DNA from: Aptenodytes patagonicus
Taxonomy: Eukaryota > Chordata > Aves > Sphenisciformes > Spheniscidae
Reading direction: 5' to 3'
DNA: 64,000 nucleotides
NCBI RefSeq assembly: GCF_965638725.1
Contig: NC_134970.1
Coordinates: forward strand, 4,965,001 to 5,029,000
The position numbers and the translations under genes were made by a program. Below are positions 22,501-33,804 of the stretch, piece by piece. The notes under the pieces were generated by a model. The model did not search any database, had not been told where the DNA came from, and saw only the letters and a list, made by a program, of their open reading frames with translations. Each line of letters begins with the position of its first letter. Positions within the stretch are counted from its first letter, which is position 1.

Positions 22501-23217
22501 ACACCTTTTTGGGGAGAAGCTGGCCGCTTGCAGTTTGAAGTCACTGTTCAGTACGATTTCGTGCACAATGGTCAGTTTGGAAATGTCATCGGTTATTTCC
22601 TGTAGCTCGTTCATGGAGAGAGCTTGCGGAGGGCTGGCTGTAGAAAAGCAGAATAAAAGCGCGTGAGAGAAGGAACGCTAACCATAGCCTTCCGAGAGAA
22701 GAGGGTTTAAAAAAATTACTGGACAGCGTTTTAAGTGACAAAGTGAAAATGTGCAGATTCGTGTATAGGCAATATACCTCACTTTCTGTACGTGGAGAGG
22801 GACCCTCCTCCCCATCAACGCTCCCCACACCCGCCCAGCGGAGCCCGGAGGCAGCCGAAGCCCCCGCGGGCCGGTCCCACGCGGGCGCGGAGCTCCCACG
22901 GAGCGCGGCTGACACCTAGTGACGGCCGGGAGCGGCGGCCGCGCCGCTGCACGGCTGGAAAGCGCCACGGCTTCATTCAGCGTGCACGCTGAATTAAATA
23001 CTCAAATATTAATATTTAACGCCGTTTAAATATTGGCGGCGGGGCTGGGGGAGAAGCCCCGAGGCACCCGCGTACGATGGCCCCGGCAGCTCGCCGCTTC
23101 CCCGCTCCGATCCCCCTTCCCCGTACCGGGGGGCGGGCCGGGGGGCGGCAGCTCCTCGCCGCGGGGCCCGCCGTCCTCCGGCGGGGACTGCTCGTCGCCG
23201 GACCGGGGCTTGGGCAT
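16325..23217 (-). CDS. TCP11: TCP11, T-complex protein 11 homologue, complete in nine coding exons
   Basis: In transcript order the exons are 23217-23127, 22637-22505, 21795-21675, 20941-20721, 20339-20203, 19501-19281, 18965-18781, 18317-18154 and 16563-16325. They join to 1,512 bases, or 503 residues plus TGA, the length I recall for human TCP11. All junctions are GT/AG and the phases match. The N-terminus is a short acidic/proline-rich tail; the rest is the all-helical TCP11 family fold. Landmarks are AFWDSLEEQLSASPPD, ALDMELIRQEAEHGAL, LCAPIRDEEV, GLMKMDMLNF, YERKKFQELLDKLP, LKRVTKVLLEGL and VFGPYYLEILKEVL. Family knowledge: mammalian TCP11 is testis-enriched and is linked to sperm motility, capacitation and cAMP/PKA signalling. 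The ATG at 23217 is preceded by an in-frame TGA at 23268-23266 with no ATG between, which fixes the start. TCP11L1/L2 paralogues are less likely because of the neighbours. Confidence 0.95.
16564..18153 (-). other. TCP11 last intron, nothing further recognised
   Basis: A 1.6 kb intron of ordinary composition between exons 8 and 9. No repeat or extra exon recognised. Confidence 0.65.
18154..18317 (-). CDS. TCP11: TCP11 exon 8
   Basis: 54 full codons plus one base at each end, from the acceptor TTTAG to the donor GTGAGT. The peptide contains YEEALEDIGDQVLQEVSRTL and KGQIKSIADKGNAVRHVI, matching the family's penultimate helical segment. Confidence 0.94.
18318..18780 (-). other. TCP11 intron, nothing further recognised
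   Basis: A 463-base intron between exons 7 and 8. No repeat recognised. Confidence 0.65.
18781..18965 (-). CDS. TCP11: TCP11 exon 7
   Basis: 61 codons plus two bases start TLFMDQARLQDVQAQVNQLT after CACAG and end before GTGGGT. LLVTSGMCGSTLCGSPGFV and LKRVTKVLLEG match the conserved mid-to-C-terminal region. Confidence 0.94.
19281..19501 (-). CDS. TCP11: TCP11 exon 6, including the variable Ser/Pro/Ala linker
   Basis: The exon starts after TTGCAG with the rest of a Ser codon and SLDCTRQWLRKAAAEVSAS. A low-complexity SSSQPPPHPAVGGSPAAH linker follows, then NRGYMNLLCWEPGQKEYPE. It ends at the donor GTAGGA. The linker is the poorly conserved part of the family; its flanks are conserved. Confidence 0.92.
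19502..20202 (-). other. TCP11 intron containing a SINE-like relic
   Basis: A 701-base intron between exons 5 and 6. Part of it resembles a MIR-type CORE-SINE (see 19890-20072). Otherwise nothing is recognised. Confidence 0.6.
19890..20072 (+). repeat. MIR-like CORE-SINE relic
   Basis: The order of motifs (CTCAAAACACTTTAAACTCA, then TGCAGAAATGGAAGCACA, then GGGACCCAGGAGTCC) follows the MIR-type SINE 3' half. It is strongly diverged and is assigned from recollection. Confidence 0.45.
20203..20339 (-). CDS. TCP11: TCP11 exon 5
   Basis: One base, 45 codons and one base, from the acceptor CCCAG to the donor GTAAGT. EIFRVLGLMKMDMLNFTIQS and YERKKFQELLDKLP are hallmark TCP11-family motifs. Confidence 0.96.
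20340..20720 (-). other. TCP11 intron, nothing further recognised
   Basis: A 381-base intron between exons 4 and 5. No repeat recognised. Confidence 0.65.
20721..20941 (-). CDS. TCP11: TCP11 exon 4
   Basis: 73 codons plus two bases after GGGCAG. ALLSLLLPWHNQLRSQIEGA, LDMELIRQEAEHGAL and MARLCAPIRDEEV are the most conserved TCP11-family stretch. The donor is GTGGGT. Confidence 0.96.
20942..21674 (-). other. TCP11 intron, nothing further recognised
   Basis: A 733-base intron between exons 3 and 4. No repeat recognised. Confidence 0.65.
21675..21795 (-). CDS. TCP11: TCP11 exon 3
   Basis: One base plus 40 codons after CTTAG: LQNRVKETLHKAFWDSLEEQ, then LSASPPDCTQAIQLLQEVKE. The donor is GTGAGT. 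This is a typical TCP11-family N-terminal helix pair. Confidence 0.95.
21796..22504 (-). other. TCP11 intron, nothing further recognised
   Basis: A 709-base AT-rich intron between exons 2 and 3. No repeat recognised. Confidence 0.65.
22505..22637 (-). CDS. TCP11: TCP11 exon 2
   Basis: 133 bases after CTACAG: SPPQALSMNELQEITDDISK, then LTIVHEIVLNSDFKLQAA. It ends with a split Ser codon before GTGTGT. It aligns with the start of the conserved family domain. Confidence 0.93.
22638..23126 (-). other. TCP11 first intron, nothing further recognised
   Basis: A 489-base intron that passes from the CpG island (right) into AT-richer DNA (left). An AT-rich patch lies at about 22990-23035. No repeat recognised. 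Confidence 0.6.
23127..23217 (-). CDS. TCP11: TCP11 exon 1 (first coding)
   Basis: ATG at 23217-23215 has G at -3. The exon encodes 30 residues starting MPKPRSGDEQSPPEDGG and ends PPPGPPP plus one base before GTACGG. The split codon with exon 2 gives Ala. The in-frame TGA at 23268-23266 excludes a longer N-terminus. Confidence 0.88.
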
Positions 23218-23240
23218 AGCGCTGCTCCCGCGGGGCTGGC

Positions 23241-23400
23241 CGGGCCCGGGGCGGCGTCTCTGCCCTCACGGAACCGCCGTCGGGCCCGGGGCGGCGTCTC
23301 TCCCCTCACGGAACCGCCGTCGGGCCCGGGGCGGCGTCTCTCCCCTCACGGAACCGCCGTCGGGCCCGGGGCGGCGTCTCTCCCCTCACGGAACCGCCGT
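23241..23400. repeat. Minisatellite, four 40-bp units, in TCP11 5' UTR/promoter
   Basis: Unit boundaries are 23241, 23281, 23321 and 23361. Each unit starts CGGGCCCGGGGCGGCGTCTC and ends GGAACCGCCGT. The last three copies are identical and the first differs by one base (TGCCCT for TCCCCT). There are no spacers. The array starts 24 bases upstream of the TCP11 ATG and is very CpG-rich. Confidence 0.97.
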
Positions 23401-23960
23401 GGGCCTCGCGGCGCGTGCCGGCCCCGGCCCGCCACACCTTCAAACAGGGCCGAGCCACGGCGCGGAGGGCGAAAGGAGGCGCCGAGCCCGCTGCCGTTGC
23501 CTCGGGGGGCGTCCCGCGCCCACCCTTAGGGCGGCCGCACCTCGCTAGCGCCAGATAGCCGCCGCCGCTCCGCGGGGCGCCGCGCAGAGCCGTCGCCACC
23601 CGGGCGCGGCCTCGCTGACGGAGCCCGGAGGGCCGAGCACTCCCCCGCGCTGGGGCCGATGGGCCGCCCCGCAACGGGAACGGCCGCAGTGGCGGGGTCC
23701 TGTGTCGTCCCCCGTCGTCCCCCCCCCTTGAGAATGGAACGCGCCAGGCCCCGGGCCGAGGCGGCGCGGCGGGGCTCTCCCATTGGAGGCCGGGGGGGGT
23801 GGGGGTGTGGAGAGAGGGGCGGCGGCCGGGCGAGGCCTCGCTGTGGGGCGTTTCCACACGCACCCGGCGGCCGGTCTGCGAGCAGGGGGCTGTGGAGCCC
23901 GTGAGGGGCTGCAGCTTAGTGCCTGTCGGCTGCCAGGGGACCAACCGCAGACCTGTCGGA

Positions 23961-26900
23961 GGGCGCGAAGGGAATATGGCAAAGTCTGTAGGGCCAGAGA
24001 GGCTCTGGAGAGTGCTGCCGGGCTTGCAACAGCCGCGGTGTCCCTCCTCCTCGCTTTATTCATCTGGTTTTGTCCATTTTTCTTTCTGGTGGGCCCAGAA
24101 AGCGGTGGCTGACTCTGGCCGCCTACCCCTTTGCTATAACCTTCCTTTGACTTTGCGGGGACCAGGATTAAATCTTTTGTGGGACAAAACGCCCAGTCTG
24201 GGCTGAGGCTCCTTGTGTGCCGATGAACAATTTGCCTTTCTTCTCCCTTCCATCATTTATTTCCCTTCCCAATTTATTTCCTAAGCATCCAAGAACACCC
24301 ACCAGCTGACACCTGCGCGGTCGGGGGCTGGAGCTGGGAGGTTACAGAGCACCGCGGGGCCATGGGGCAGGGGTTGGGGGGGGGCTCTCGCCGTCCCCCC
24401 AGCTCCGCACACACGGCGACCTGTGCTCAGCCCGGCGTGTGCGAGGGACAGGCACGAGAGCCAGCCGGTTCGGGAGCTGGGGCCTTGATCCGCCCCTCAT
24501 AAAACAGCCCTGGCACAGCTCCGTCCTCCAAAGTCTGCGAAACGCTTGAGAAGTTTTGGGTGCTGTGGCTGGAGAAATGCAGAGGATGAAAGGCGCAGGG
24601 CTGGCACGCCATGTGGGGACGGACAACCCCGTTACCACCCCTGATTAGTTACAGCTTCACAGCCGGGCTGCATGAACGGCACTGCGGCGCTCTCAGCCTG
24701 CTGCCCTTGCAAAGGAAAGTACCCCAGGTGGGTTTAAAGGTGGTCGGATCCGCCACCGTTGCCCTGGGTTTGCAGCAAGCTACGAGTGCAATTAATGCAG
24801 CTCAGCTGATGAGTTGTAACCGGTTTAACTGTCATAAATGATTGCACGCCGGGGGGTAGCCGTAGCCTGAAACCACGTCTGTCCTGCTGTACGTCTGCAG
24901 CACAAGGCTGTGTTGGAGTGATCTCCTTAAACTGTTGGTGATTTCCTCCAGCCCCAGGGAGCTGTAAAAATCATCCCATCAAAAAGCAATAAGGGAAAAC
25001 TGCTTGGCTTGGGCAGCGCTGCAGCTACATCCGACGGCGACTGGCCCTTGGCTTGGGGGTGGACGCCGCTGAGAAAGGAGCTGGGAAAACCGGCTGCCCC
25101 GAAGCACGAACCTTTCCTCTGCTCTTTCCTCTCGCTTGAAGCACCCCAGGGCCCGTCCGGCATGTGGGGTTTGCCCGGTCACCCGGCCCCGGGGGTAATT
25201 CCCCTCCTGAATTGAGGGCTGAGCAGTCTGGCGGCACAGACCTTAACACTGATTTCTGTGCGCTCTGCAGGCAGGCAGACACAGTTTTTGGTTGGGTTGG
25301 TTTTTGGTTTTTTTTTTAGTTTAACTGTTTTTCCAAGAGAGAACGCGTGTCTCGGCACGGTAGGCTGACCCTGGGCAGAAGCAGGGCTGTCTGCACGCCG
25401 TGCGCGGGCTGACAATTATTGTGTGAAAATTTCCAAAAATACAATGTGCGATGCCTCGGAGGGGCAACCGGAGCAGCTCTTGGTGGCTCCTGCATGGAAA
25501 GCTCAACACCAGGAGAAGGCGACGCGGCCCCATGCACGAGGTGCAAAGTTTGCATTTGCACGTGCAGGAGCATCCACCTGGTGGGTTCATCCCAAAGAGA
25601 TCCTGCACCCATGAACGGGGGCACAAAGAGGCTTTGGGGGTTGGTTGCTCTGCTCAAAGCCGCAGGAAGGGGCAGGCAAGGCGGCTTGTGGGCAGGAAAG
25701 GTCATGAGAAATAAAACCAGCAAAGCTCATCATGGGACCAGTCTGGCCCAAATCCTGCCCACAAATTCCTCCCGGTGCTCCCTGTTTGGCTTCCTGCAAT
25801 GCCAGACCCGGCTTCTGCCCCTTTCTGATCCTCAGCTTCGTGTGAGGAAGCTGAGGGTGGGGAAATAGCATTTATAGAGAATAAAACAGCACAGCTCTCG
25901 AGGTGACTTCGATTTGCTCTTGTCTTTCTCTGTTTCAGAGCAGGGTCCACCGCTCCCAGCCTATAAATCCTGATCCCAGAGGAGGCAATTGTATTTATTT
26001 AAATACATATGTATTTGCCCTGCATTCATTTCCTTTCCCAAGTGACTGGTGACATGAAGAATTGTAATAGCAGAATGTATTTTTAAGGCATTCCCTGCAG
26101 ATTTCTGCAAGGGAATCCAATTCCTCGGTGACTTTCACTTGCCACAAAGGCAGAAGACCTCAGGAGCACTGGTAATAGGCAGGGTGGGTTTTTTAATCTA
26201 CCTTTTTAATGAGCTCCATCCATCTCTCTGATTAGATTAATCTCATTTATTTTAGCCAAGCCACCTAGCTGAAATCCCAACAGAGGAAATGGGGACTTTG
26301 AGTCTTTCAGGGTGAGTGCTTGAGTGTCAGGCAGCAAACTCCATGGGGACATTTCCAATTTGCCCTTTTATTGCCTCGGAAATTTGTAACCCCGACAATC
26401 ACGTTGGAGAGGGACCGTCCGAGCTGCAAACCTGCCTGCATCACCGACAGTGTGGACAACGTGCCGCAGAGAGCCTCTGCATCTCCCCTCTGCCCCGTTT
26501 CGAGCAACTCCCCCAAGAGGGCAAAACCAGCCTGGTGGGGAGGGCTCAGCTTCCCAAAAAACCTTCCGTCTTCTCAGCAGGAGCAGGACAGAGAGAGCTC
26601 CGTGGATGGAGCATCCTCGCCGGCGGGATGGCCGCGCTTTTGCAAACCCACCGGCACGACCCCGCCGGGCGCAGCGAGGCGGCGGCGGGTGGGGAGGGCC
26701 CGCTTGTTCAAACAGAAATACTTTCGGCGGCAGCCGCAGCCGATGGAAGGGGAAATGGATTTTTTGTTTAAAAGATGGCGTTGTTGTTTCAAGCCTGACG
26801 AATGTGAAAGTCCCCATTTAAAGGAGTCGAACCGGCAGTGAAATTGGTCACTGTTTGCACACCCACGCGCCAACGGAGGCAGCCGAAAGCAAACTTCCTG

Positions 26901-27774
26901 GTGTATCCTGATCCAAATCACCTGGGAGCGAAGCTTAGCGAGCACAGTGCACCAAGCTGTGAGCAGCCGAGCTGCGAGCAGCCGCCCAGCCGCAGAAGGC
27001 TCTCTTTGCAAAAAAGCAAACCCTGTCCCAACGGGAGAGGCAAAGCCCAGTTGGTGTTACAGCCCCCCGCTTCCAAAAAATGAGGGAATTTGGAGCCTAC
27101 AAGCTACAGCTTTGGCTCTGTTAGAAATTCTCCTTCTAGGAGGAAGGCGATCAGGGCGGAGGGCAGAAAGCATTAGCAGGTGTTTTGGGAGGGTGTGGAG
27201 GGGAGAGCTGGGGGAGCCAGGAGTTTTCCTCTGCCCCGTCAGCCAGGAAAGCTATTTTGGCAGGAGCTCCTGGGGCACCAGACAAGGTCAGGATTGTTTC
27301 TGTGCTGGATGCTGGTGTAACTGTGTGAGCAGGCAGCTGGATCCTGAGGAGCTCACGGCTTCCCTGCAGGCGAATGAGGTGGTGGTGTCCGCCTTGTCCA
27401 GGTGAGAGGATGTCTTGGTGTCAGGTCTGCCACAGCCCCTGATTTTGGTTTGGGAGTCCTTCGGAGAGGCGAGTGTCTGCTGCGGTGATGGCTCTGGTGT
27501 GGGTGTGCAAGGTGTGTACGTGCCCGTAACACACCACATGCTTCACCAATGACTACAGCATCTATTAATTTCCTCCTCCTAAGCTGGTGCGTGAACTTTT
27601 CCATGAGACATCCCATATGCATGAGCTGGCTGTTGCCACCTTGGCCACGGCGCACGTGTCCGAGCCGTGGGGACTTGCCACTTTGAGCAAACCATCACCT
27701 GTCCTGCCCAGCCTCCTGTGGCCAGCGCCCCATCTCCGGGCATTTCAGACCGATCCCGTCATCCGCATACTTAG
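23961..27774. other. Intergenic DNA between TCP11 and SCUBE3 (left part)
   Basis: No exon-like open frames with splice support. GC-rich stretches alternate with AT-rich blocks at about 25970-26290. No transposon recognised except diverged relics listed separately. Confidence 0.55.
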
Positions 27775-27865
27775 GGGATGGGTTCGTGCTGGGTAAACTG
27801 AGGCTTGGAGGGGTTTGGCTCGTGGTCACGTAGGCAGCCTGGCCGGAGCCCAGGCGTCGTGGCCG
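27775..27865 (+). repeat. MIR-like CORE-SINE relic
   Basis: The sequence GGGTAAACTGAGGCTTGGAG followed by GGTCACGTAGGCAGCCTGG matches the MIR order of GGAAACTGAGGC, AGGTTAAG, GGTCACACAGC. Diverged; assigned from memory. Confidence 0.45.
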
Positions 27866-29024
27866 GGAGACGTGCGTGGAGCCGGGGAGGTGCTCATCGT
27901 GCCGTCTCGCCCCGTCGGACACCCCCAGACCCAGAATCAGTTTTGGGCTCCGTGTGCAAAGCGCCGGTTCGCTGCTGGTGCCGCTGACTCTGGGTAATCT
28001 TCATATTTGCTGACTTTACTTAATTATCGCTTGGTGGAGAGCTCGGCTCTGGCGAAGCTGCGGTACGGGGAGGCCCAAACCACACACAGCGCTCGGGGAG
28101 GGATTTTGATCCAAAAAAAAAAAAAAGTTCAAAGGTGTTTTTGGCTTAATGCGGTTTATCTAAATTGCTTTATGTTCGTTAATCTGGATTAACACAAATG
28201 CTCTTGGAACGGCTGGCTGGGGAAGGGTTTGCTCAGCTATTCCAACAAGGACAGACTTTTCCAAAAATGAAAAGTTTGAGCTGGGGGGGGAAAAAAAAAA
28301 AAAGCCAGGTCCTGTGTGGCATTGAGTACGTGCGAGCCCTGCAAACAGAGCAAGGCTGTTCTCATCCCCGCTGCCCAAATCCGTGGGGTGCCTTCGAGGG
28401 TCATCCTTGGCACCTGCACACCCTAATGACTGAGCAGCTTCCCCCGCTGCCGGCAGAGGATTAATCCCCTCGTTCTCTCCGGGGCGATGCGAACCCCTTT
28501 TTTGGCTGGCGTGCCAAAGCGGTTGGCACGATTAGTTAGTGAACTTCAAGGTAAATTGGAGGTCAAGCCCAGATTTGAAGGTGGTGGTGGGCGCGAGCGT
28601 GACCCAGGGAGCCATGTGATGTGGGCGACGTCCTGGAGAAGCAGGTGATCTCCCCGTCCTCTCCTTTCCCCAGGGCTGGGATTAGGAGAGATTTTACAGC
28701 TGAGTGGCCGGCCTCATGTTAAGATTCGGTTTGCAATGGCTCAGCCCCCCTGGCCCCTCGTCAGGAAGGACCTTTTAGGTCTTTTATGGCCGTTTTGCAT
28801 GTCAGCAGGGCAGTTCATGCCTGCCGGGGACCTGTCCCTGGGAGGGATCACCCCTTTGCATCCGTAGGGACTTCCCACCTTCAGAACAGGCAGAGAAACA
28901 CCCAGTGTGGAAATTGGGACTCATGGAAGAGGATCGCAGAGCCCAGCGCTTTGGAGAGGGTTGTCTCATGCTTGTGCATTCTCCTGGGATCTGGGTGCAC
29001 TTTCTTGCCCTGCAAAAGGCTTCT

Positions 29025-29092
29025 TGTGCGGCCTCAGGCAGGTCCTTGCACTTTGGAACTCGGTTCCGCCCATGTAATGGGGAGGGCAACCC
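29025..29092 (-). repeat. Possible MIR-like relic
   Basis: The + strand shows CCTCAGGCAGGTCCTTGCAC and then CCATGTAATGGGGAGGGC, resembling the MIR reverse-strand order. Weak. Confidence 0.28.
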
Positions 29093-31710
29093 TTTCCACC
29101 AGCTGCCTGTGATCAAGGATGCTCCGGTGCCACGGGGAGGGCGCCGGGGACCGGTCGGGGACTGACGGATCAGCTCCACGAAGGACCCAGCTCCAGCTCT
29201 CAGCAGCCACAAGCAGCAGCAGGAAAGCAAAGCGCTCCTGCCGAGCTGAAATGGAAGTTGTAAGCGCGACCTGGGCGCTGCCCAAAAACCAGGGGACTCC
29301 CTCCTCCCCCTGCCCCAGCGCAAACAGCAGATTAACAATTTATTTGACATGTTGCGGCTGGTTAGTTTCTTCGCCCGCTCCCCTGATCAGAGGGAATAAA
29401 TGTTGCAGTGTGCAATAATGTTCATTTCAGGTGAGGGTAAATATAGAAAGGAAAACCTGCTGAGAGCAAGCCATTTATTTCTGCGTTTGGAAGCCTCTGC
29501 TCATAAACAGTCAGTCATACCCATTTGGAAAATCCCAGCGTGGTTTTCTTGGCCATCCTAGAAGAACGTTTACTTTCCTGTAGGTTAAGAAGTTTGTTTT
29601 AAATTAAAAAAAATAATAATGGCATCTCACTTCCAGCTGCCCTCGGGTGTTTAGGGCTTGTTGACACACTAAGGCCGCTCTGTTCTCGTGCAAAACTGGT
29701 CTGGTGCAGGATCACGGAGGAGATCCTGCAGGGCTTTCCCGGCTGGCGGTGCTGGGGGAACCTTGTTCTTTGGGTTTCCTTGTTCCCCTGCTTGTGCTGG
29801 GCTTGGGATTTTGTCAGACCTTCCAGCCATGTGCGGGGTTAAAACATCCAACTTTTGGGGGTGCTGGTGGGTGAGGATGCAGGGAGGTGCTTGGGGGGGG
29901 ATCTTGAGAGCCCCATGGCTCGGGAGCCGTGCTCGGGAGGGACGAACCCGCCGTGCTGAGCTCACGCTGGACCAGAAAACCTCCAAGGGTTTTCGGGAGA
30001 GCGTGCCAAAGACAACAGGACGGTGCGGGCTGCAAGGAGCATCCATCAAACAAGCCAACAGCCAGGGTAAGCCCGTGCCCTGCTGCTGCTGCAGCTTAGG
30101 AGAGACACCCCAAAACAGCATCCTAGAAGGGGGCTGAGGAAGGTGGGGACCCCCCCATCTCGGCCCGGCTCTGCGCCCCTCCTCTATCCCGAAAGCGGCA
30201 CCGAGGAACCGTGCGGGAGAGAGCGAAGCGGCCAGCTTGAATTGGACGGCTGCCCCGCGTTGGCTCTCCGTGGCTGGCACTGGCCGAGCGGGAGCTAGCT
30301 CTCAGCTCTGAAGTTTTCTGCAGTCAGTAAGGGTCTCTCCGTGTTTTCCGACAGGCTTTGGATTTGGCTTGGGTTTGCCTTGGTTTCCGAAGGCAAGAGG
30401 CAGTTAAGTCTCTTGGAAGAATGAATTAATTAGCAAATGCCTTTGGTCAGGTCAGTGCCCTCGAGCAGTGTGCTTCGTCCTTTAAAGCAATGCTTCTGCA
30501 CCCAGGTAAGCTGCTCCGAAAGGCTTACATTACCCTTAGTATTTTAAGAGCTATACATACATCATCCCGGAGGAACCCTTTTTAAAAAAAAAGGGAGAAA
30601 AAAAGCCTCCCCCAAAATGCGGTGTTGACTCTAACGGTGGCATTTGTGTAAGCAACAAAATATTGACGCAGTTGGCTGGGGTCTGGCTGGGGCTTCTGGA
30701 AATAAACTGCTGCCTTGTTAAATTGTAGATGGAAATGCAAGTGGGAAAATGACTGACATCTTACACAAGGCGGGCAAATAAAATCGCCGCTTTACTACAG
30801 CGTGAAAAAACTCAGGAATTAATAGGGCTCCTTCTGCTCGGGGGTGTTGGATTTATCCCCGAGTAAGATTCATAAACTATTTTCAGGAGAGAAGTGCTAC
30901 TTTTAAACACGCGCGTCTGGGTCCTGGAGTTAAAGTGGTGTCACTGGTGCCGAGTTAACCCTTGCCTTCTCGCGGCGTGCCGGCCCCAGGAGTAACGGCA
31001 GGCAGAGCAGGCAGCCCCGTTCTTGGCAGATAGCGCTCTCGCCGAATATATAGACGTATCAACACCTGATAAATGCCATGAGTTTATTTTTGAAGGGTAT
31101 TAAGTACAATGTGTTCCAACAGCTTATGTCACAAATGCATTTCAGGCCTCAACCTGAACTCTGAGCTTGATTTTACCTGTGTGGGACATAAAATGCATTT
31201 AAAATAAAACACCTGCTCCAAAGCCATGCCGGGGATGGAGTTGAAGCAGATGCACAGAGCGTTGCTGAATCCATCTGGGGTGTGATCCAGCGCACCCCGA
31301 AAGACTTCAGCAGCTGTAAGAGCTATTATTGGGGTATCTTCTATGGGAAATGTGATTTAGAGTGATATATCACTTTCCTTTCTACCCAAAGCCCCTTCCT
31401 TCTCCACCCACATCCTGACGATCTGCCAGTTGATGTACACATGCTTGTTGAAAAGCAGGACGAGATAAAAGCCGTATGGAGCGTGCAGCAAGTCTGCCGG
31501 CGGCACAGGGTCCGACTCACCAGCAGCAACGACACCGGTGTAATTATACATGCTCCAGTACGATTTCCCAGTAATTATTCTGGAATAAAAGCCTGCCTAT
31601 TTCTGTAAGAGCTTATGTCACTTGGAAAGCTGTTATAAATTCAGCTGGAAAAAGGGACCCTTATTCTGGGATAAGTGTGGTTAGTGGTTAGCTGGGAACG
31701 GGGCTATTCC

Positions 31711-31800
31711 TGGCGCTGCCATCGACCTTCCCGGTGACGCCGGCTAAGTCACCTCACCTCAGCATGTGTCACCTTCTCCTGCTGCAAACCGGGAATTACA
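31711..31800 (-). repeat. Possible MIR-like relic
   Basis: CGGCTAAGTCACCTCACCTC, then a pyrimidine-rich stretch and AACCGGGAATTACAAAC resemble the reverse strand of a MIR-type SINE. Diverged. Confidence 0.35.
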
Positions 31801-33804
31801 AACAAGGGCCTTCTCCGCAGGCAGAGTTTTGGGAAGCTCTGTGACACTGGAAAAAAGGTGTCACAGGGTGACAGGCAGTCATTTAGTGGGACTCGGTGCT
31901 TTTTTACCCCCCTCGGAGGCATCTTGATAAAATTGTAGGTTGGGGAAATGAGGGATGTAGCCGGGAGCTGGCGATGGGGACTGACTGAGTCGCCGGAGCC
32001 TGGGCCGTTGGCGTATTACTGGGAATACAGTGTTTTCCTCTCCAATTTTAAAAATAGTCTATTCTGTTCTGAGTTTTAGACCACACCCCTCGCTAGGGCA
32101 TCGAAATGTCTCGGCTGCCGTTTTCTCGAGCCAGCTCTTTCCGCGTGCAGTGTCGGGGTACAGCACCAGCATCGATCACCCCAACTGCCAGGTGCTCTGG
32201 ATGCAGCGATGAGGTCGGGTCCTGCCCTGGACCGGCAGCGTTGTGCCTTTGGCCCTCGTGCACTGGAGGGGAAGAGAAATCTCCCGATTCGCAGCATTGT
32301 GGCCTCTTCCTCCTCCAGCATCCCTGCCTGATTCAATAGCTGGTTCTCTGATCCCTAAGATCCTTTACGGGAGTTTTGCTTCTGCCTGTTCCTTCGCAGC
32401 AGCTTCTTGTGCAGCCTCAGAAACCCCTTTTGGCTCCAGCGTCACGCAAATGTGCACGGTCAGAGCTGAAGATGCGGCTCGTTCACAGCATATGGCACTA
32501 AATTCATGCTAGAGACGGGGAGGTCTAGTTTCAAAATGTTTGGTTTTTTTTTTTCATTTGCACAGACAGTGCAGGGTGGCTCACAAGCCAGAATTTGTCC
32601 GCTTTGCTGACGCGGGCGCTGCCCATGGAGCGGATGGACCAATGTGCTGGTGCCGAGAGGCGAAGGCAGAGTCTGCCTCGGCGCGTTCCCGCAACCTCCA
32701 TCCCTGCGCGAGCGCCGGAGCGGGGCTCACCGCTGCTCTGAATTGGGCTCCAGCCAAGGAGGCAGAGGGGAAAAAGCTTTTTACAGCCCATTAGTGCTCC
32801 CCAGAGCCGTTCAGCCCCTCTCGTAATAAAAGTGGTGGAAGCCACAGAAACATTAAGGCTGGTCTGCAGAAGATGCCAGCCCGGCTCCATGTCCCTTCCC
32901 AGTGACTTTGCCGGAGCCGCTGACCCTCCTGGCAGCCCCAGCTGCTGGAAGTCCCTCCGGGAACGCAGTAACAAGCTGGCGAGGGCTGATCCCCCGTCCG
33001 TCCCGAGCTCCCCTGGCAAAATGTGCATGGGAGGGTTCCAAGTGCAAATGTGTGTGTGCTAATGGGAAATGAATTGCCTCTTGCCCCGAAGCCTTGCAGC
33101 TTGAGGAAAACAACACAGGGTCTAGGAATGACCTCATATCGCCTCCCAGGGAATGTTTTGCCAGATGAAGGGGGGAGAGGCAGCATCAAGACAGCACAAT
33201 GTATGTATCTCTCTCCCTGTGTAAACATCCCTGTAGCTGCAGAAGCCTCTTAAAACCCCGAATGAGAGGAGAACAGCTGCTTTGATCTGTGGATGTGGTT
33301 GTTATTTTCTAAGTGCGGATCCATTCTTTTTTTAATTTTGCTTCAAATTGAAAAAATGCCTGTTGTGATCTTTTGCTTTTATTTCTTGGCCAGGGACCGG
33401 AGCAGGGTGCAGTAAATTTTCATTACTCCCCATGTAACCGTTTCAGCATGGTCGACAATTCCTCGCCGGCTCTTCAGCGCCGCAGCACAATGGACCAAAA
33501 CTTCTGGCCCTACGTGAAGCCAAAGCAAATGGATTTTGCCCAGAAGTGCACGACGGGGAGTGAAGGCAGCAGGGAGGAGAGCCCTGCCACCTCCTTCCCT
33601 GCCCAAAAAACGCACACGCACGTGTGCACACACGGCTCAGGCTGGCAGGGTTGTCCCGATGCCTTTGAAGGGCTCCGGAGAGGGCTCCCAGGGATGGATC
33701 CGTGCCAGCCCCGCACCGCGGCAGCAGGAGCTGGTAAGGAGCCATCGGGGCCGAAGCACCAGGCTGTCTTGCAGGCGATTTAAGTGTGATTCATGGCCCT
33801 CCCT

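Larger units (their letters stand above)
22790..23960. promoter_or_regulatory. TCP11: CpG island and presumed TCP11 promoter
   Basis: A dense run of CpG dinucleotides covers TCP11 exon 1 and the sequence upstream of it. A CCAAT box in TCP11 orientation lies at 23782-23786, about 565 bases upstream of the ATG. No TATA box is seen. Boundaries are by eye. Confidence 0.7.

Noticed and set aside
23241-23400. CRISPR-like array
   Set aside because: Repeats are head-to-tail with no spacers in a vertebrate promoter, so this is a minisatellite.
23033-23548. Open frames through the TCP11 CpG island on both strands
   Set aside because: They are created by the 40-bp GC-rich tandem repeat and CpG island; most would begin at non-ATG codons. 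The only supported coding part is TCP11 exon 1.
28802-29350. Minus-strand open frame of 182 codons in the intergenic region
   Set aside because: No recognisable domain, biased composition and no splice support.
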